From a virus: 64,000 bases of DNA. The translations under genes were made by a program, and so were the position numbers. Positions 25,713 to 35,300 of the stretch are shown piece after piece. How positions within the stretch are numbered: the stretch's first letter is position 1; each line of letters opens with the position of its first letter. Under the pieces are notes generated by a model that had not been told where the DNA came from, did no database searches, and saw nothing but the letters and a program-made list of their open reading frames with translations. Location of the stretch: positions 1 through 64,000 of the IMG/VR virus record IMGVR_UViG_3300033143_002031. One strand, written 5' to 3'.

Positions 25713-26042
25713 ATGAAGGCGCGTCTGAAGGCGTTCTGGAAGCGATCTAAGTGGGTAATCCTGAGCGTTGCCGGGGTTTTGGTCCTGGTCCTCGCCTTCC
25801 TGCTTCGAGGTCTCTTCGCTCGAAAGCTCCCTGAGCGTGACCCGCTGGACCCCAAGCCGCTGCCGCCCATAGATGAACGAGTCCACGAGCGCGTGAAGGC
25901 GGCCGAAGAGGAAGCGACCGTCGCGCGCATCGAGGCCAGGGTCCGGGCGAGCACCGACCGGGAGCAACTGGAGCGCATCTCTCAGGTCGAGGATGGGGCC
26001 GAGCGTCGGCGTCGCCTGGCGGCCATGCTACGGAGGCTCTGA
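25713..26042 (+). CDS. Small membrane protein with coiled-coil tail
   Basis: 109 residues. A basic N terminus (MKARLKAFWKRSK) precedes one transmembrane segment (VILSVAGVLVLVLAFLLRGLF, residues about 15-35) and then a proline-rich, charged helix to the end. This N-in, C-out layout with a coiled coil resembles an inner-membrane spanin, but a u-spanin candidate already exists at 29816. Its stop overlaps the next start. A TATGAT -10-like hexamer is at 25686. Confidence 0.6.
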   Translation: MKARLKAFWKRSKWVILSVAGVLVLVLAFLLRGLFARKLPERDPLDPKPLPPIDERVHERVKAAEEEATVARIEARVRASTDREQLERISQVEDGAERRRRLAAMLRRL

Positions 26043-28297
26043 TGCTCTCCGAGACGTTCGCGAGCACCTTCGGGGTGAAGGCCCAATGGACACGGGTTCA
26101 ACGCTCGGACCTGTCCAAGGACCCCGACCTCGCGAAGGAGCTTCTGCGTCTCATCGGCATCGCTTACAAGCCGCTCGGTGGCCACCTGAAGATCAAGTCG
26201 CCCAAGGACTTGACCGGCGCGATCACGTTCATCACGGCGGTAGACGTCGACAAGGACCCCCAGGCGGATGCAACGCTCTTGGGGCGGAAGGTCGGCAACG
26301 CGGTCAAACTCACAGCGCTGGGCCAGGATGGCAGCGCTCTGGCGAAGAAGGAAGCGCTGTCGTACTGGGGCGAGCTACTGCGCCGGGGCAAGGCATACGC
26401 CGAGGTCAGTGGACCCATCGCTCACATCATGCTCACGCGCCACAGCGTGCCTACGGTAGGCGGGCAGAAGGTCGTTGAGCGTGTCCTCGGGAAGAAGGTC
26501 GAGTGGGTGGGAGAGCGCCCGGACGGCAAGTACCCCGGGGTCAAGAACTGGTACCGGCGGAAGATCGGCGGCGGGACCCACATGAAGATTCTCGTGGGTA
26601 GGGTCGGCGGCGCGAAGTCGGGGCGAACGGAGGCTGTGATGGAGTACGTTACCGAGTTCAATCACCTGGCAGGCATCGGACCATCCCTCTGTGAGAAGGT
26701 GGCGGCCGACCCCATGCTGTCGACGCTGGCCAAGGCGTTCTCCGTCAAGGCGGTCAGGCCGGTGGACGTGAAGTTCATCCGCTACCGCAAGGTCGGCCAC
26801 GGCGTCGAGTTGGAGGACGTGGCCAGTCGGCTCGGGGACATCCTCACCTCGGTCGAGTCCAAGGAAGCCGACCCGAAAGCTCTCGTGGCCTTCCTGAAGA
26901 AGCACGGCGCGAAGCCGGCCCCGAAGGTCACGGAGGAGGTCGGGAAGTCGTGGGTGAACACCGTCGTCCCGAAGGTCATCGAGGCCGGCGGGAAGGTGTA
27001 TGTGGTCCGAAGTGTGTCGAAGATCGAGGCCGGCATGGGTATGTCGCGCACGATCGACTCACGCACCGGGAAGCAGTACTACACCCACTGGCTCAGGCTT
27101 CAGCCGGTGCGGGGCAAGAAGAAGCTGCCGGAGTACACCGCGAAGACTCGCACCATCGACGCCTACCTCGGAAGTGACGGGACGATCGGGATCAAGCAAG
27201 GGCGGTCGCACCGGGCCGGCGTCCTCGGCATGACGTTCAAGGCGGTCCACGGCTTCGACGAGTCCCTGGACGAGGCTGAGAAGTCGTCCCCGCTCATTGG
27301 CTGGCTCAACGAGAAGCTGAAGTCGAAGGGCATCCACGCCTGGCACGCCAAGGACATGAGCAACGGCATGTACCATGTGGCCTTCGGCAAACTCGGGTCC
27401 AAGTACGCCGAGGAGAAGTGGGTCGTCGATCCCAAACGTGGAGGGGTTCACCAGATCGAGACCTCGGCGGACAAGGCTTATGCTGCTGTCTTCTCCCTGA
27501 TCAAGAAGGCCAGGTCGGAGATCAAGAGGTCGCCGGACCTCCTGAAGGTGGAGTCGCTGGACGAGGCGGGCAAGACCTCCATCCACGTCACCACGATCAA
27601 GTCGAAGCACGGCGATAGCTACAAGTTCGACGTGACAGGAGAGTTTCGCGGAGACCCGATCCATGTGGAGTCGCTGGCTGTACACATGCACATTGATCGT
27701 ATCGGCTCGACCCTGGTGGGCCACATCCTGCCCGACACCAAATTCCACCGTGAGAGTGGCAAGTCGTTCCCCTACGGCTTCCGGATGAAGATTGAGAAGG
27801 CGGTCCTTGCTGAACTTCTGAAGCTGGCGAAGAAGCATGGCTCGGACATCGAGGAGTCCACCGCGTCGCTGGATGAGGGTAGTCAGGTCGGCAAGACGAT
27901 CCTTCACCAGATGGGCGGTTCGGGCGCTATCGTAGCCATGCTCGGGGGCTCCTACACCTACTTGTCCAAGGGCGTCGGTATCCGCTGGCCGAACAAGCAA
28001 CGCTCGAAGGGCAACTACGTGGAGATCGTGCTCACGCCTGCCGACGAGTACGACGTGACCTTCTACAACATGAAGGGCACGATGAAGTACTGGCACCCGG
28101 AGAACTCGAAGAAGGCGGTCAAGCGATACAAGGGCCTCATGTTCGATCAGCTTCGCGAGATCTTCTACAAGCAAACCGGCTGGACTCTGAGCAAGCCGAG
28201 GGTCCGTATGGCACCAGCGTCGCCGGAGCGTGAAGAGCGGATCAAGAAAGCCAAGGCGGAGCTACGGGCGAGTTGGAAAAAAGCGGGACTCCTCTGA
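26042..28297 (+). CDS. Modular basic protein with three S-L-D-E junctions (probable processed virion protein)
   Basis: 751 residues, ATG 26042 overlapping the previous stop. Three near-identical junctions split it: ESLDE|A at 407-412, ESLDE|A at 504-509, and ASLDE|G at 608-613. The modules between (about 97, 104 and 139 residues) are basic, mixed alpha/beta and unrelated to each other by eye. L-x-E followed by a small residue is the T4 gp21 prohead-protease consensus, so the chain may be cut during head maturation. The protein at 32393 has the same architecture. No enzymatic motif is recognised in any module. Confidence 0.75.
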   Translation: MLSETFASTFGVKAQWTRVQRSDLSKDPDLAKELLRLIGIAYKPLGGHLKIKSPKDLTGAITFITAVDVDKDPQADATLLGRKVGNAVKLTALGQDGSALAKKEALSYWGELLRRGKAYAEVSGPIAHIMLTRHSVPTVGGQKVVERVLGKKVEWVGERPDGKYPGVKNWYRRKIGGGTHMKILVGRVGGAKSGRTEAVMEYVTEFNHLAGIGPSLCEKVAADPMLSTLAKAFSVKAVRPVDVKFIRYRKVGHGVELEDVASRLGDILTSVESKEADPKALVAFLKKHGAKPAPKVTEEVGKSWVNTVVPKVIEAGGKVYVVRSVSKIEAGMGMSRTIDSRTGKQYYTHWLRLQPVRGKKKLPEYTAKTRTIDAYLGSDGTIGIKQGRSHRAGVLGMTFKAVHGFDESLDEAEKSSPLIGWLNEKLKSKGIHAWHAKDMSNGMYHVAFGKLGSKYAEEKWVVDPKRGGVHQIETSADKAYAAVFSLIKKARSEIKRSPDLLKVESLDEAGKTSIHVTTIKSKHGDSYKFDVTGEFRGDPIHVESLAVHMHIDRIGSTLVGHILPDTKFHRESGKSFPYGFRMKIEKAVLAELLKLAKKHGSDIEESTASLDEGSQVGKTILHQMGGSGAIVAMLGGSYTYLSKGVGIRWPNKQRSKGNYVEIVLTPADEYDVTFYNMKGTMKYWHPENSKKAVKRYKGLMFDQLREIFYKQTGWTLSKPRVRMAPASPEREERIKKAKAELRASWKKAGLL

Positions 28298-28536
28298 TGA
28301 TCTTCACCGAGGCACAGCGGGTCAACCTCCGAGCCCTTGCCGAGAAGCGGTTCAAGGACGCGCGCCAGCACGGCGGCGGGAAAGCTCCTTCCGGGGCGCA
28401 GGTCTCGAAGAAGTTCAAGACGGCCCAGCAAGCCCTCGGAGACCTCGAAGGCGCCTTGCGGTCCTCGCGCCCCGACCTAGCCCGTGACATCGACCACATC
28501 TCGGGCATGGTCCAGGGGGTCGCCAAGAGGATGTGA
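28297..28536 (+). CDS. Small basic protein with possible capsid-targeting N terminus
   Basis: 79 residues from ATG 28297, one base into the previous stop. The N terminus MIFTEAQRVNLRALAE resembles that of the 671-residue protein at 30373 (FTEAQRAGLHALSE) and, more loosely, the capsid-targeting sequence of T4 internal proteins, which end in an x-x-E cleavage site. The rest is helical and basic. Function unknown. Confidence 0.6.
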   Translation: MIFTEAQRVNLRALAEKRFKDARQHGGGKAPSGAQVSKKFKTAQQALGDLEGALRSSRPDLARDIDHISGMVQGVAKRM

Positions 28537-28835
28537 TGGGCTATTCGGACGCGCAGATCATGGAGGTCATGCACAGGCTCGGAGTGAGCCAGCCGGACCT
28601 CCTGCGCGCTCAGACCAGCCAGCGAGCCCTCGATGCCCTGAAGTCCCACCTGAAGCACGCCTACAAGGCCCTCGCGATGGAGTGCCATCCGGACCGCACG
28701 AACGACGACCCGGACAAGGCCGCGCTGTTCCAACTGGCGACCCACGTGGTACAAGAGATCGAGTCCATGGAGTCCTGTCCTGACCCCCGCGCGATCAAAT
28801 GGGCCGTGAGGATACGCTCCCTGACTGTGACGTAG
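28536..28835 (+). CDS. J-domain (DnaJ-like) protein
   Basis: 99 residues from ATG 28536, overlapping the previous stop. The helix-loop-helix LKHAYKALAMECHPDRTNDD with the HPD triad at residues 51-53 is the J-domain signature. The domain stimulates Hsp70 (DnaK) ATPase. No Gly/Phe or Cys-rich region follows, so this is a minimal J protein. It would recruit host DnaK, perhaps for assembly or takeover. Neighbours are cargo-type genes. Confidence 0.75.
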   Translation: MGYSDAQIMEVMHRLGVSQPDLLRAQTSQRALDALKSHLKHAYKALAMECHPDRTNDDPDKAALFQLATHVVQEIESMESCPDPRAIKWAVRIRSLTVT

Positions 28836-28844
28836 GAGACGACG

Positions 28845-29306
28845 ATGGCGAACGCACTCGAAGAGGTCCGCAATCTCATGCCCGGCAGGGGCCACTCGAA
28901 CTGGCGCCAGCCGGAGCCCAAGGAGCAGAGCGAGTCCATCGCCGGAGCGGCCGGGCCGTTCGCAATCTCCGATGCCCCGGCTCCGACCATGCAGGACCAA
29001 GTAGCCGACCTGCTCGACCGCGTGCGGAACCCCCGGTGGGAGTACCCCTCGTGGGCGCTGCCGAAGGTCCATCTCAGCGAGGGTGGCAAACCTGTGGGTC
29101 GCGCCCAGAAGGCCATCCTCTCCCGAGCCCAACAGGAAGAGGGCAATTGGGTAGGCATTTCCGATCTGCCCTATAGCGAGACGGGGGTGGATTTCGGCCG
29201 CACGATGAGCGCGGCTCAGGCGCTCGCGAAGAAGGGCCTCATCAACTACAAGGACTTCGGTGGAGCCAGGGGCGGCTACAAGTTTCGGCTGGCCGAGGAG
29301 CGATAG
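28845..29306 (+). CDS. Protein with possible winged-helix C terminus
   Basis: 153 residues, start preceded by AGGAGA. The first 60 residues are polar. The C-terminal part (SRAQQEEGNWVGISDLPYSE, SAAQALAKKGLINYKDFGGA, GYKFRLAEE) has the helix-helix-wing pattern of small winged-helix domains. DNA binding is possible. Not otherwise recognised. Confidence 0.55.
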   Translation: MANALEEVRNLMPGRGHSNWRQPEPKEQSESIAGAAGPFAISDAPAPTMQDQVADLLDRVRNPRWEYPSWALPKVHLSEGGKPVGRAQKAILSRAQQEEGNWVGISDLPYSETGVDFGRTMSAAQALAKKGLINYKDFGGARGGYKFRLAEER

Positions 29307-29516
29307 GTGGGAACGCGCGACGAACACCTGGCGGAGGTGAAGGCTCGCCTCCGTCTTCGAGTCCCCGGCCTGAAGAAATCAATCGGCGCCGGGGACGTTG
29401 TGCGTAGGGCGACTGAGGCGCTCGGGATCGAGCACTGCTCGGGGTGCGACGAGCGCAAGGAACGGCTCAACCGCTTCCTGCGGTTCGAGGCGTACCTGGA
29501 GGAGCAAGAGGCATGA
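29307..29516 (+). CDS. Small protein with CxxC motif
   Basis: 69 residues from GTG 29307, directly after the previous stop. Helical, basic, with one CSGC pair (residues about 44-47). Its stop overlaps the next start (ATGA at 29513). Unknown function. Confidence 0.55.
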   Translation: MGTRDEHLAEVKARLRLRVPGLKKSIGAGDVVRRATEALGIEHCSGCDERKERLNRFLRFEAYLEEQEA

Positions 29517-29812
29517 AGTCGAGTTTGCAAGAGCAGAAGGTGTTGGCCGGAGTCGAGACGTGGGACCGCCCCCAAGTGACTGAGGCCAGGAAGTCGGCAG
29601 GGGCTCACGTGAAGGTCGCCGTCAAGTCCCTCGTCGCAGCGATGGGTGCGTTCCACAGGGCCGACAAGGGTGAGCGCGCGAAGATGGGCGGTATGGACAC
29701 ATTCCGCGCTCTCACTCGCCTGTCGAACGATGTAGCCAAGGTCGGCCAGAAGATGGGTCTGACCTTCGAGAGCACGGAGCTACCATCTCCTCTCGAAGAG
29801 GTGGACGAGTAG
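29513..29812 (+). CDS. Small helical protein
   Basis: 99 residues from ATG 29513. Basic, helical central part (HVKVAVKSLVAAMGAFHRAD) and acidic C terminus (SPLEEVDE). Coupled to the preceding gene. No family recognised. Confidence 0.6.
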   Translation: MKSSLQEQKVLAGVETWDRPQVTEARKSAGAHVKVAVKSLVAAMGAFHRADKGERAKMGGMDTFRALTRLSNDVAKVGQKMGLTFESTELPSPLEEVDE

Positions 29813-29815
29813 GCG

Positions 29816-30370
29816 ATGAGAAAGCTCGTAGTCATGGTGGCCCTGCTCTCCTTCGGCTGTGGCGCAGCCCAGACCCCCGAGGTGCGACCATTGGTCGCCG
29901 ATGATAGGCGCCCCGAGGCTCGTGAGATGGTCCAGGACGCCCGGGACGAGTCGCTGCCCGAGGGCACGCCCCAGCACCTCCCCGAGTCCTACGTCATGCC
30001 TGTGGAGGCCGGAGAGTGCATCCCCGAGGACGGGCGCCGCATACCACCCTCGGACGAGGAGTTGGTCCTACTCGGACCGTGCCCCGAGGAGTCCGGCATA
30101 TTCGTCTCCGAGGCGCGAGCGAACCGCGACGCCATCTATCGCATCCGCTACCGCGAGATGAGGGACACCTACCGGGCGGATCGGCAGGTGTGGTCGGCGC
30201 ACCGGGAACTCTACGAGGCCCAGGTCGCGGCTGACCGGGAGGAGATTGCTCGGCTCCAGCCCACGTTCTGGGAGCAGCACGACGGGGAGATCCTGGCGAC
30301 GCTCGGTGTCATCGTCGGGGCAGCCCTCACGGTGGCCATCACATTCGCTGTGAACCAGGCATCGGAGTGA
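29816..30370 (+). CDS. Candidate unimolecular spanin (lipoprotein with C-terminal TM)
   Basis: 184 residues. A signal sequence with lipobox (LLSFGC, lipidated Cys at residue 15) is followed by a Pro/Glu-rich periplasmic stretch, a charged helix (about 105-155) and a C-terminal transmembrane segment (TLGVIVGAALTVAITFAV, about 160-178). Lipoylated N terminus in the outer membrane plus a C-terminal inner-membrane anchor is the layout of T1 gp11-type u-spanins, which fuse the two membranes at lysis. It sits 30 kb from the holin and amidase genes. Diderm host implied. A copy of the 15-bp palindrome lies inside the gene. Confidence 0.6.
   Translation: MRKLVVMVALLSFGCGAAQTPEVRPLVADDRRPEAREMVQDARDESLPEGTPQHLPESYVMPVEAGECIPEDGRRIPPSDEELVLLGPCPEESGIFVSEARANRDAIYRIRYREMRDTYRADRQVWSAHRELYEAQVAADREEIARLQPTFWEQHDGEILATLGVIVGAALTVAITFAVNQASE
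29884..29898. repeat. 15-bp palindrome GCGACCATTGGTCGC, copy 2
   Basis: Same 15-mer as at 2306, here inside the spanin-like coding sequence and encoding part of the variable periplasmic stretch. Its conservation within a coding region argues for a DNA-level function. Confidence 0.7.
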
Positions 30371-30372
30371 TC

Positions 30373-32388
30373 ATGGCGGCGGTCTTCACAGAGGCACAGC
30401 GCGCCGGCCTGCACGCTCTCAGCGAGGGCACCATCGACGATCAGTGGATCAAGGGTATCCGTGCCGGGTGGAAACTCCTGGTGAAGCAGACCAAGAAGTT
30501 CAAGGGTCGCCGCTCCACCGCCCCGGCCATGGAGCAGAGCTACCTCGACGCTGCCGCTGACGGGTCCACGGCGGCCCTCCAGAACGTCCAGCGGTACATC
30601 GGACGCCTCCGTGACGACCTGCTCTTGAACAAGGGCTTCTGGGACCTCCCCTCTGATGCTCAGGGCAAGAAAGAACTGAGCATCATTCGTCGCTACAAGA
30701 CCAAGGTCATCGACGAACTCGACGCCGCAGAAGAGGCGATCTCAGACGGCCTGAGCTACGCACGCACCGTCAAGGAAGCAGCCTCGAAGGATGGGGGCAT
30801 CGGTGGGCGCGAAGGCTACATGCACCAGGAGACCTACGCTTCTCAGGATCGGTTCAACTTCACGCTGAATGGGTTCGGGGAGCGTCTCGACGGCATCATG
30901 ACCATGGCGGACAAGGCAATCTCCGGTCGCCTGTTCCGCCATCTGTCCAAGGTGCTCGCCACGTCGTTCAAGCATGTCCTCGACTACCCGACCAAGGGCA
31001 GCGAGAAGTGGCGCAGCAAGAAGCGGTACGTGAAGAAGCAGGTTCCCCTCGACTGGGGCGAGCACGAGCCCCCGGTGGTCCACCTCGGCAAGGCCACGGT
31101 CATCTTCCAGGACATGCCAGGCGAAGGGGCGGGCGGCACCATCTCTCCTCGGAAGGTCGGTTCCGAGACGACGGTGAAGAAGGGCGGCGAGGTCGTCACC
31201 ACCAAAGAGGTTACGTCGCGGACCAAGTACGGCGGCGGGTACATGCACCCGAGGGACCGGAAGGAGTTCGTCGATGGCCTGAAGGAGGCCCAGGCGAGGC
31301 TGCGAGCGAAGCGGCTCGGAAAGCTCTTCCACGGTCACTTCCTCATCGAGCCCAAGGAGCGTGCAGGGACGAACCAGTACGGGGCTCATCTCGGGGTCGG
31401 TGGGAGGTACTACCGCAAGGGCGACGCGATCCACCTCTACGGGGGCAGCAAAGGTCCGCACTCCGTCGCGGTGGTCGCCATTCACGAGATCGGGCACCGC
31501 TACTACTACAAGAACCTGACCTCCCAAGATCGGCACAACTTCGACAAGTGGTTCAAGGATGTGCCGGCGGTGTCGAGCTACGGCGGCATCAACCCTGCCG
31601 AGGACTTTGCCGAGGTCTTTACCCACTACGTGCTCGGGCAAGACATGACCAAGGACCAGATGCAACGGTTCCGGCAGTTCATGACCGGGCACAGGCCGAG
31701 GACGGAAGCAATGGAAGAGAGCGCGGCCACGAAATCTCAGGAGTGCATGTTCTGTGATGAGCCGGCGGTGTCGAGCCTCATCTGGGAAGACGGCCAGAAC
31801 TACGTGGCCGTGTGCCGGGCTCACATGGCCGAGGGCAGGATACATATCAGCCTCGAAGGAGGGTCGGTCTGCGACGTCAAGAACGTCGAGAACGGGCCGA
31901 TCGCCTACCGGGAGAGCCGATGCTACCCGGCGACTCATCCGCAGGCACGCATGGAGGCGGCCCTAGAGCCCGCTCTGGCGTTCGTGGAGGAGGAAGAGGC
32001 TGGAACCCACTTCGGCCTCCAGGCGAGCCCTGAGAGGCTCCAGAGCGCCTTCCAGGAGGCCCCAGCGCAGCCCCCGCCCCGGGCACCTATCGGCAGGAGG
32101 TCCACGCCACGCGGAGCGGTCATCCCCTCCAGGCGAGGCGGCGACGAGCCGATGGGCTTCACCAAGGGTGCGATCACGAAATACCACGGCCAGCGGGCCA
32201 AGCGCGTGAGCCAGCGGACGCCGAGGACGACGCAGCTACCGAGCGGAGTCAAGCAGGAGATTCCGGACTCCCTGATGCAGATGCTCGGGACCGACTGGAA
32301 GAACATGCGCGCCACGCGCGTCCACGACAACCGCATGACCATCAACATTGACGGTGTTCGGTTCTCGGTCTACACGAGGAGAGGGTAA
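30373..32388 (+). CDS. Large protein with HEIGH metallopeptidase motif and zinc knuckle
   Basis: 671 residues from ATG 30373 (a GTG two codons earlier overlaps the previous stop). The N terminus FTEAQRAGLHALSE|G has a possible targeting and cleavage site. Helical region to about 300. HEIGH at 371-375 with downstream acidic EDFAE at 410-414 matches the HExxH...E zinc ligands of gluzincin-type metallopeptidases. A CxxC...CxxH cluster (458/461 and 481/484) may bind a second zinc. The C terminus is proline- and arginine-rich. A virion-borne protease is plausible; the substrate is unknown. Confidence 0.75.
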   Translation: MAAVFTEAQRAGLHALSEGTIDDQWIKGIRAGWKLLVKQTKKFKGRRSTAPAMEQSYLDAAADGSTAALQNVQRYIGRLRDDLLLNKGFWDLPSDAQGKKELSIIRRYKTKVIDELDAAEEAISDGLSYARTVKEAASKDGGIGGREGYMHQETYASQDRFNFTLNGFGERLDGIMTMADKAISGRLFRHLSKVLATSFKHVLDYPTKGSEKWRSKKRYVKKQVPLDWGEHEPPVVHLGKATVIFQDMPGEGAGGTISPRKVGSETTVKKGGEVVTTKEVTSRTKYGGGYMHPRDRKEFVDGLKEAQARLRAKRLGKLFHGHFLIEPKERAGTNQYGAHLGVGGRYYRKGDAIHLYGGSKGPHSVAVVAIHEIGHRYYYKNLTSQDRHNFDKWFKDVPAVSSYGGINPAEDFAEVFTHYVLGQDMTKDQMQRFRQFMTGHRPRTEAMEESAATKSQECMFCDEPAVSSLIWEDGQNYVAVCRAHMAEGRIHISLEGGSVCDVKNVENGPIAYRESRCYPATHPQARMEAALEPALAFVEEEEAGTHFGLQASPERLQSAFQEAPAQPPPRAPIGRRSTPRGAVIPSRRGGDEPMGFTKGAITKYHGQRAKRVSQRTPRTTQLPSGVKQEIPDSLMQMLGTDWKNMRATRVHDNRMTINIDGVRFSVYTRRG

Positions 32389-32392
32389 GACA

Positions 32393-35300
32393 ATGACAGA
32401 CCACCATAGCCATCTTCGCCGCCTTGTTGAGTCTCGGTCGGATGATACGCACCTGGACCCCATGGCTCATTTCCAGACGCTCTCTGGCATCCGTCCGACG
32501 CTTCCGGGCCTGACCGAAGAGGACGAGAGCGTCTTCGACAAGCCCCAGTGGGTCAAGGACTTCAAGGCCGGCTGGGAGGCATCGAAGAAGGCGAAGAAGG
32601 AGATTCCGCCGAAGAAGGCGTACAACATGGCCCGGGTCAGCAAGAAGCACGGCACCTACTGGATCGACGGCTATGCGGCGTGGGTTGATCACAAGCGTGG
32701 AGCCCACGCCCAGCCAGGTGTCCGCGACGCGAAGAAGATGGGTCTCACCGAGGACGTCGAGTTCACCGAGAGAACGGTCCTCGGAGACGTCGCGACCTTC
32801 CTGAAGCGCAAGGACGTGGACAATCTCTCGGCAGCGGACGAGAAGCACGTGGCCATGATGCTGGGGCACATGGGCAAGGGCGAGCTACAGCAGATCATCC
32901 GCGCGTGGGATCGGCCCCTGCACCACCGCAACCCGGAGAAGGTGTTCATCGTCGACACGGCCAAGGACGTGCTCTCCCACAAGATCCACTCCGAGGACGT
33001 GGACGACCTGGACGAGGGCGATCCCAAGATGCTGTCGAAGCTCGGGAAGCCGGTGAAGGTCGTCAAGGCTGGCGTCATGAAGCTCTACGTCTACCGCTCC
33101 AAGAGCCCGTACAGCAAGTACGCGGTGGTCGTGCAGGGCAAGGGAGGCAAGAAGGAATTGCCCGGGGCGAGCGGGAACACGCCGGAAGAGGCGATCGAGA
33201 AGACCAAGGCGATGCTGAAGAAGGCTGGTGGCAAAGTCGAGGACGTGGACGATCTCAGCGAACGCGCGCCACGCTACGCGGCGGGCGGGAAGTCGCTCGG
33301 CTACTTCCTCTCAGGTTTGGATCTCGTCATCGAGAACCAGAAGAAGTACGGCAGGCCGACCTACGTTGGTAGCGCCGTGCGCAAACTCACCCACGATCAG
33401 GCTCAGTGGGTCGTCAAGAGAGTACCCACTGCCGGATGGATGGAAGGCCCGAACCCCACCGAGGGGAAGAAGGCTGTCTATCTGGACGCGCACAGCCGCA
33501 AGATGTGGGACTTCCGAAATGAACTGGAGACCCAAGCCTACGAGGAGGACGTGGATGACCTCGGCGAGGCGGTCCCGCTCAACGTGGCGGCAAAGGAGGC
33601 CAACGCTATCGCCTCTGGTGCCGCGAAGCTGGCTCGCATGCTCGGTCAAGGACGTGCAGCGCAGATGAGCAAGAGCGACTACACCAAGGCTCGAAAGCTC
33701 GTCGGCGAGATGCTATTCACGGCTGCCAGGGCGATGGATGCTCTGAGCATGGACGTGAAGCCGATCCTTCACGCCTCGAAGCAAGCCAAGGGCGGGATGT
33801 CCGAGGCTAGCATCGTGCGAGGGGCTTCCCCGATGGCGGACCTTCCCGGCGGTGGCGGCGCAGGGATGTACGCTTCCGACCTCCAGGGGTTCGCACGCGA
33901 GTTGGGGCGGCATCTCGGACAGGCCGGAGCAGATTACCAGTCCAAGGCTGCGAACCGGGCTCGTGGTGCGCTCGGGTCGGTCTTGGCGGCCCTCGGCGTC
34001 ATCATGAAGAACATCGGCCTGGAAGCTGCTTCCATCGGCGTCCGCAAGTCGGCTCGGGGGATCTTCAAGAAGTACGGGAAGATGGCAGGGCAGTCCAATT
34101 GGCTCGAAGCCATGGAAGACGAGGACGATCTGGACGAGGCCGACAAGCTCGGCAAGCCGGACGTCATCACCGGCATGAAGTTCGGCACTCGCTACAAGTA
34201 CAACCACGGGATCTTCATCGACCACGTGGAGGACAAGCGCGAGTACCACGTCTCTCAGGCTGGGCGACCCTCGAAGAAGCTGGGGTACGCCAAGACGCTG
34301 GCCAAGGCCAAGGAGATTGCCCTGCGGAAGGGCGACTTCATGGAGAGCGCCGACGATCTGGACGAGCGCCAGAAGGTCGAGCCCGGCATGGGCGGCGAGA
34401 CCGTGCCCGGCTCGATCAAGATCCACCCCGGGAAGTGGGGTGACTTCGGCAAGCGTGGGCCGAAGACCGTGACGTCCAAGCCCGTGATGACCCGGCAGGG
34501 CTCCTTCAAGTTGAGCAGCCAAGCCCTGAAGATGTTCGCCAAGATGGGCGACACGCCGGACCAGGCCCTCTTCAAGGGTCAGCAGAAGATCATGAACGCG
34601 ATCCCGCGCGAAAAACTCCCCACGGTCATCGGGGAGACGGACATCGCGGGCGCTCAGGACGAACTAGCTCGCAACCCGAAGGGCGCTATCCAGAAGTTCA
34701 TGCGGAACATCCACAAGGTGTCTCCGAAGGCTGGCAAGATGCTCCGCGCTGTGCCGGAGAACGCCGCGCTGTACTTCTACATCTACGCGATGAACGTGAG
34801 CGGCCGGGACATGGCCGACGAGATCCTGAAGCGGTACCTCACGACTCACCAGGCGTTCAAGCCGGTGAAGAAGGAGGACGTGGACGACCTGGACGAGGCC
34901 ATGGGCCTCGTGAAGGGTGACAAGGTTCGAGTCACCAAGGGGAAGATGAAGGGGCTGAAGGGTGTAGTCACCTATGTCGGCTCAGGGCCGAAAGGCGACA
35001 AGGTATCTGTCCGCATCGACCACCCTGTGCATCGCATGATGGGACCTGCTCTTGTGGACCCGAAGATTCTTGTGAAGGAGGACGTGGACGACCTGGACGA
35101 GGCCAAAGAGCGGTTCGAGTTGGTCTACGGGTCCGGTGGGACCGGCGGCCCGTACTGGACCGAGTGGGCGGCCATGGAGCAGGCTGAAAAGCTCATGAAG
35201 GGCAGCCGCAGCGAGACGTGGATCGCGGTTGTACCCGCCCGGCAAACTACGGACCTCGCTAAGGCCAAGCCCACGGCCTACCTGCACCGGAAGAAGAAGG

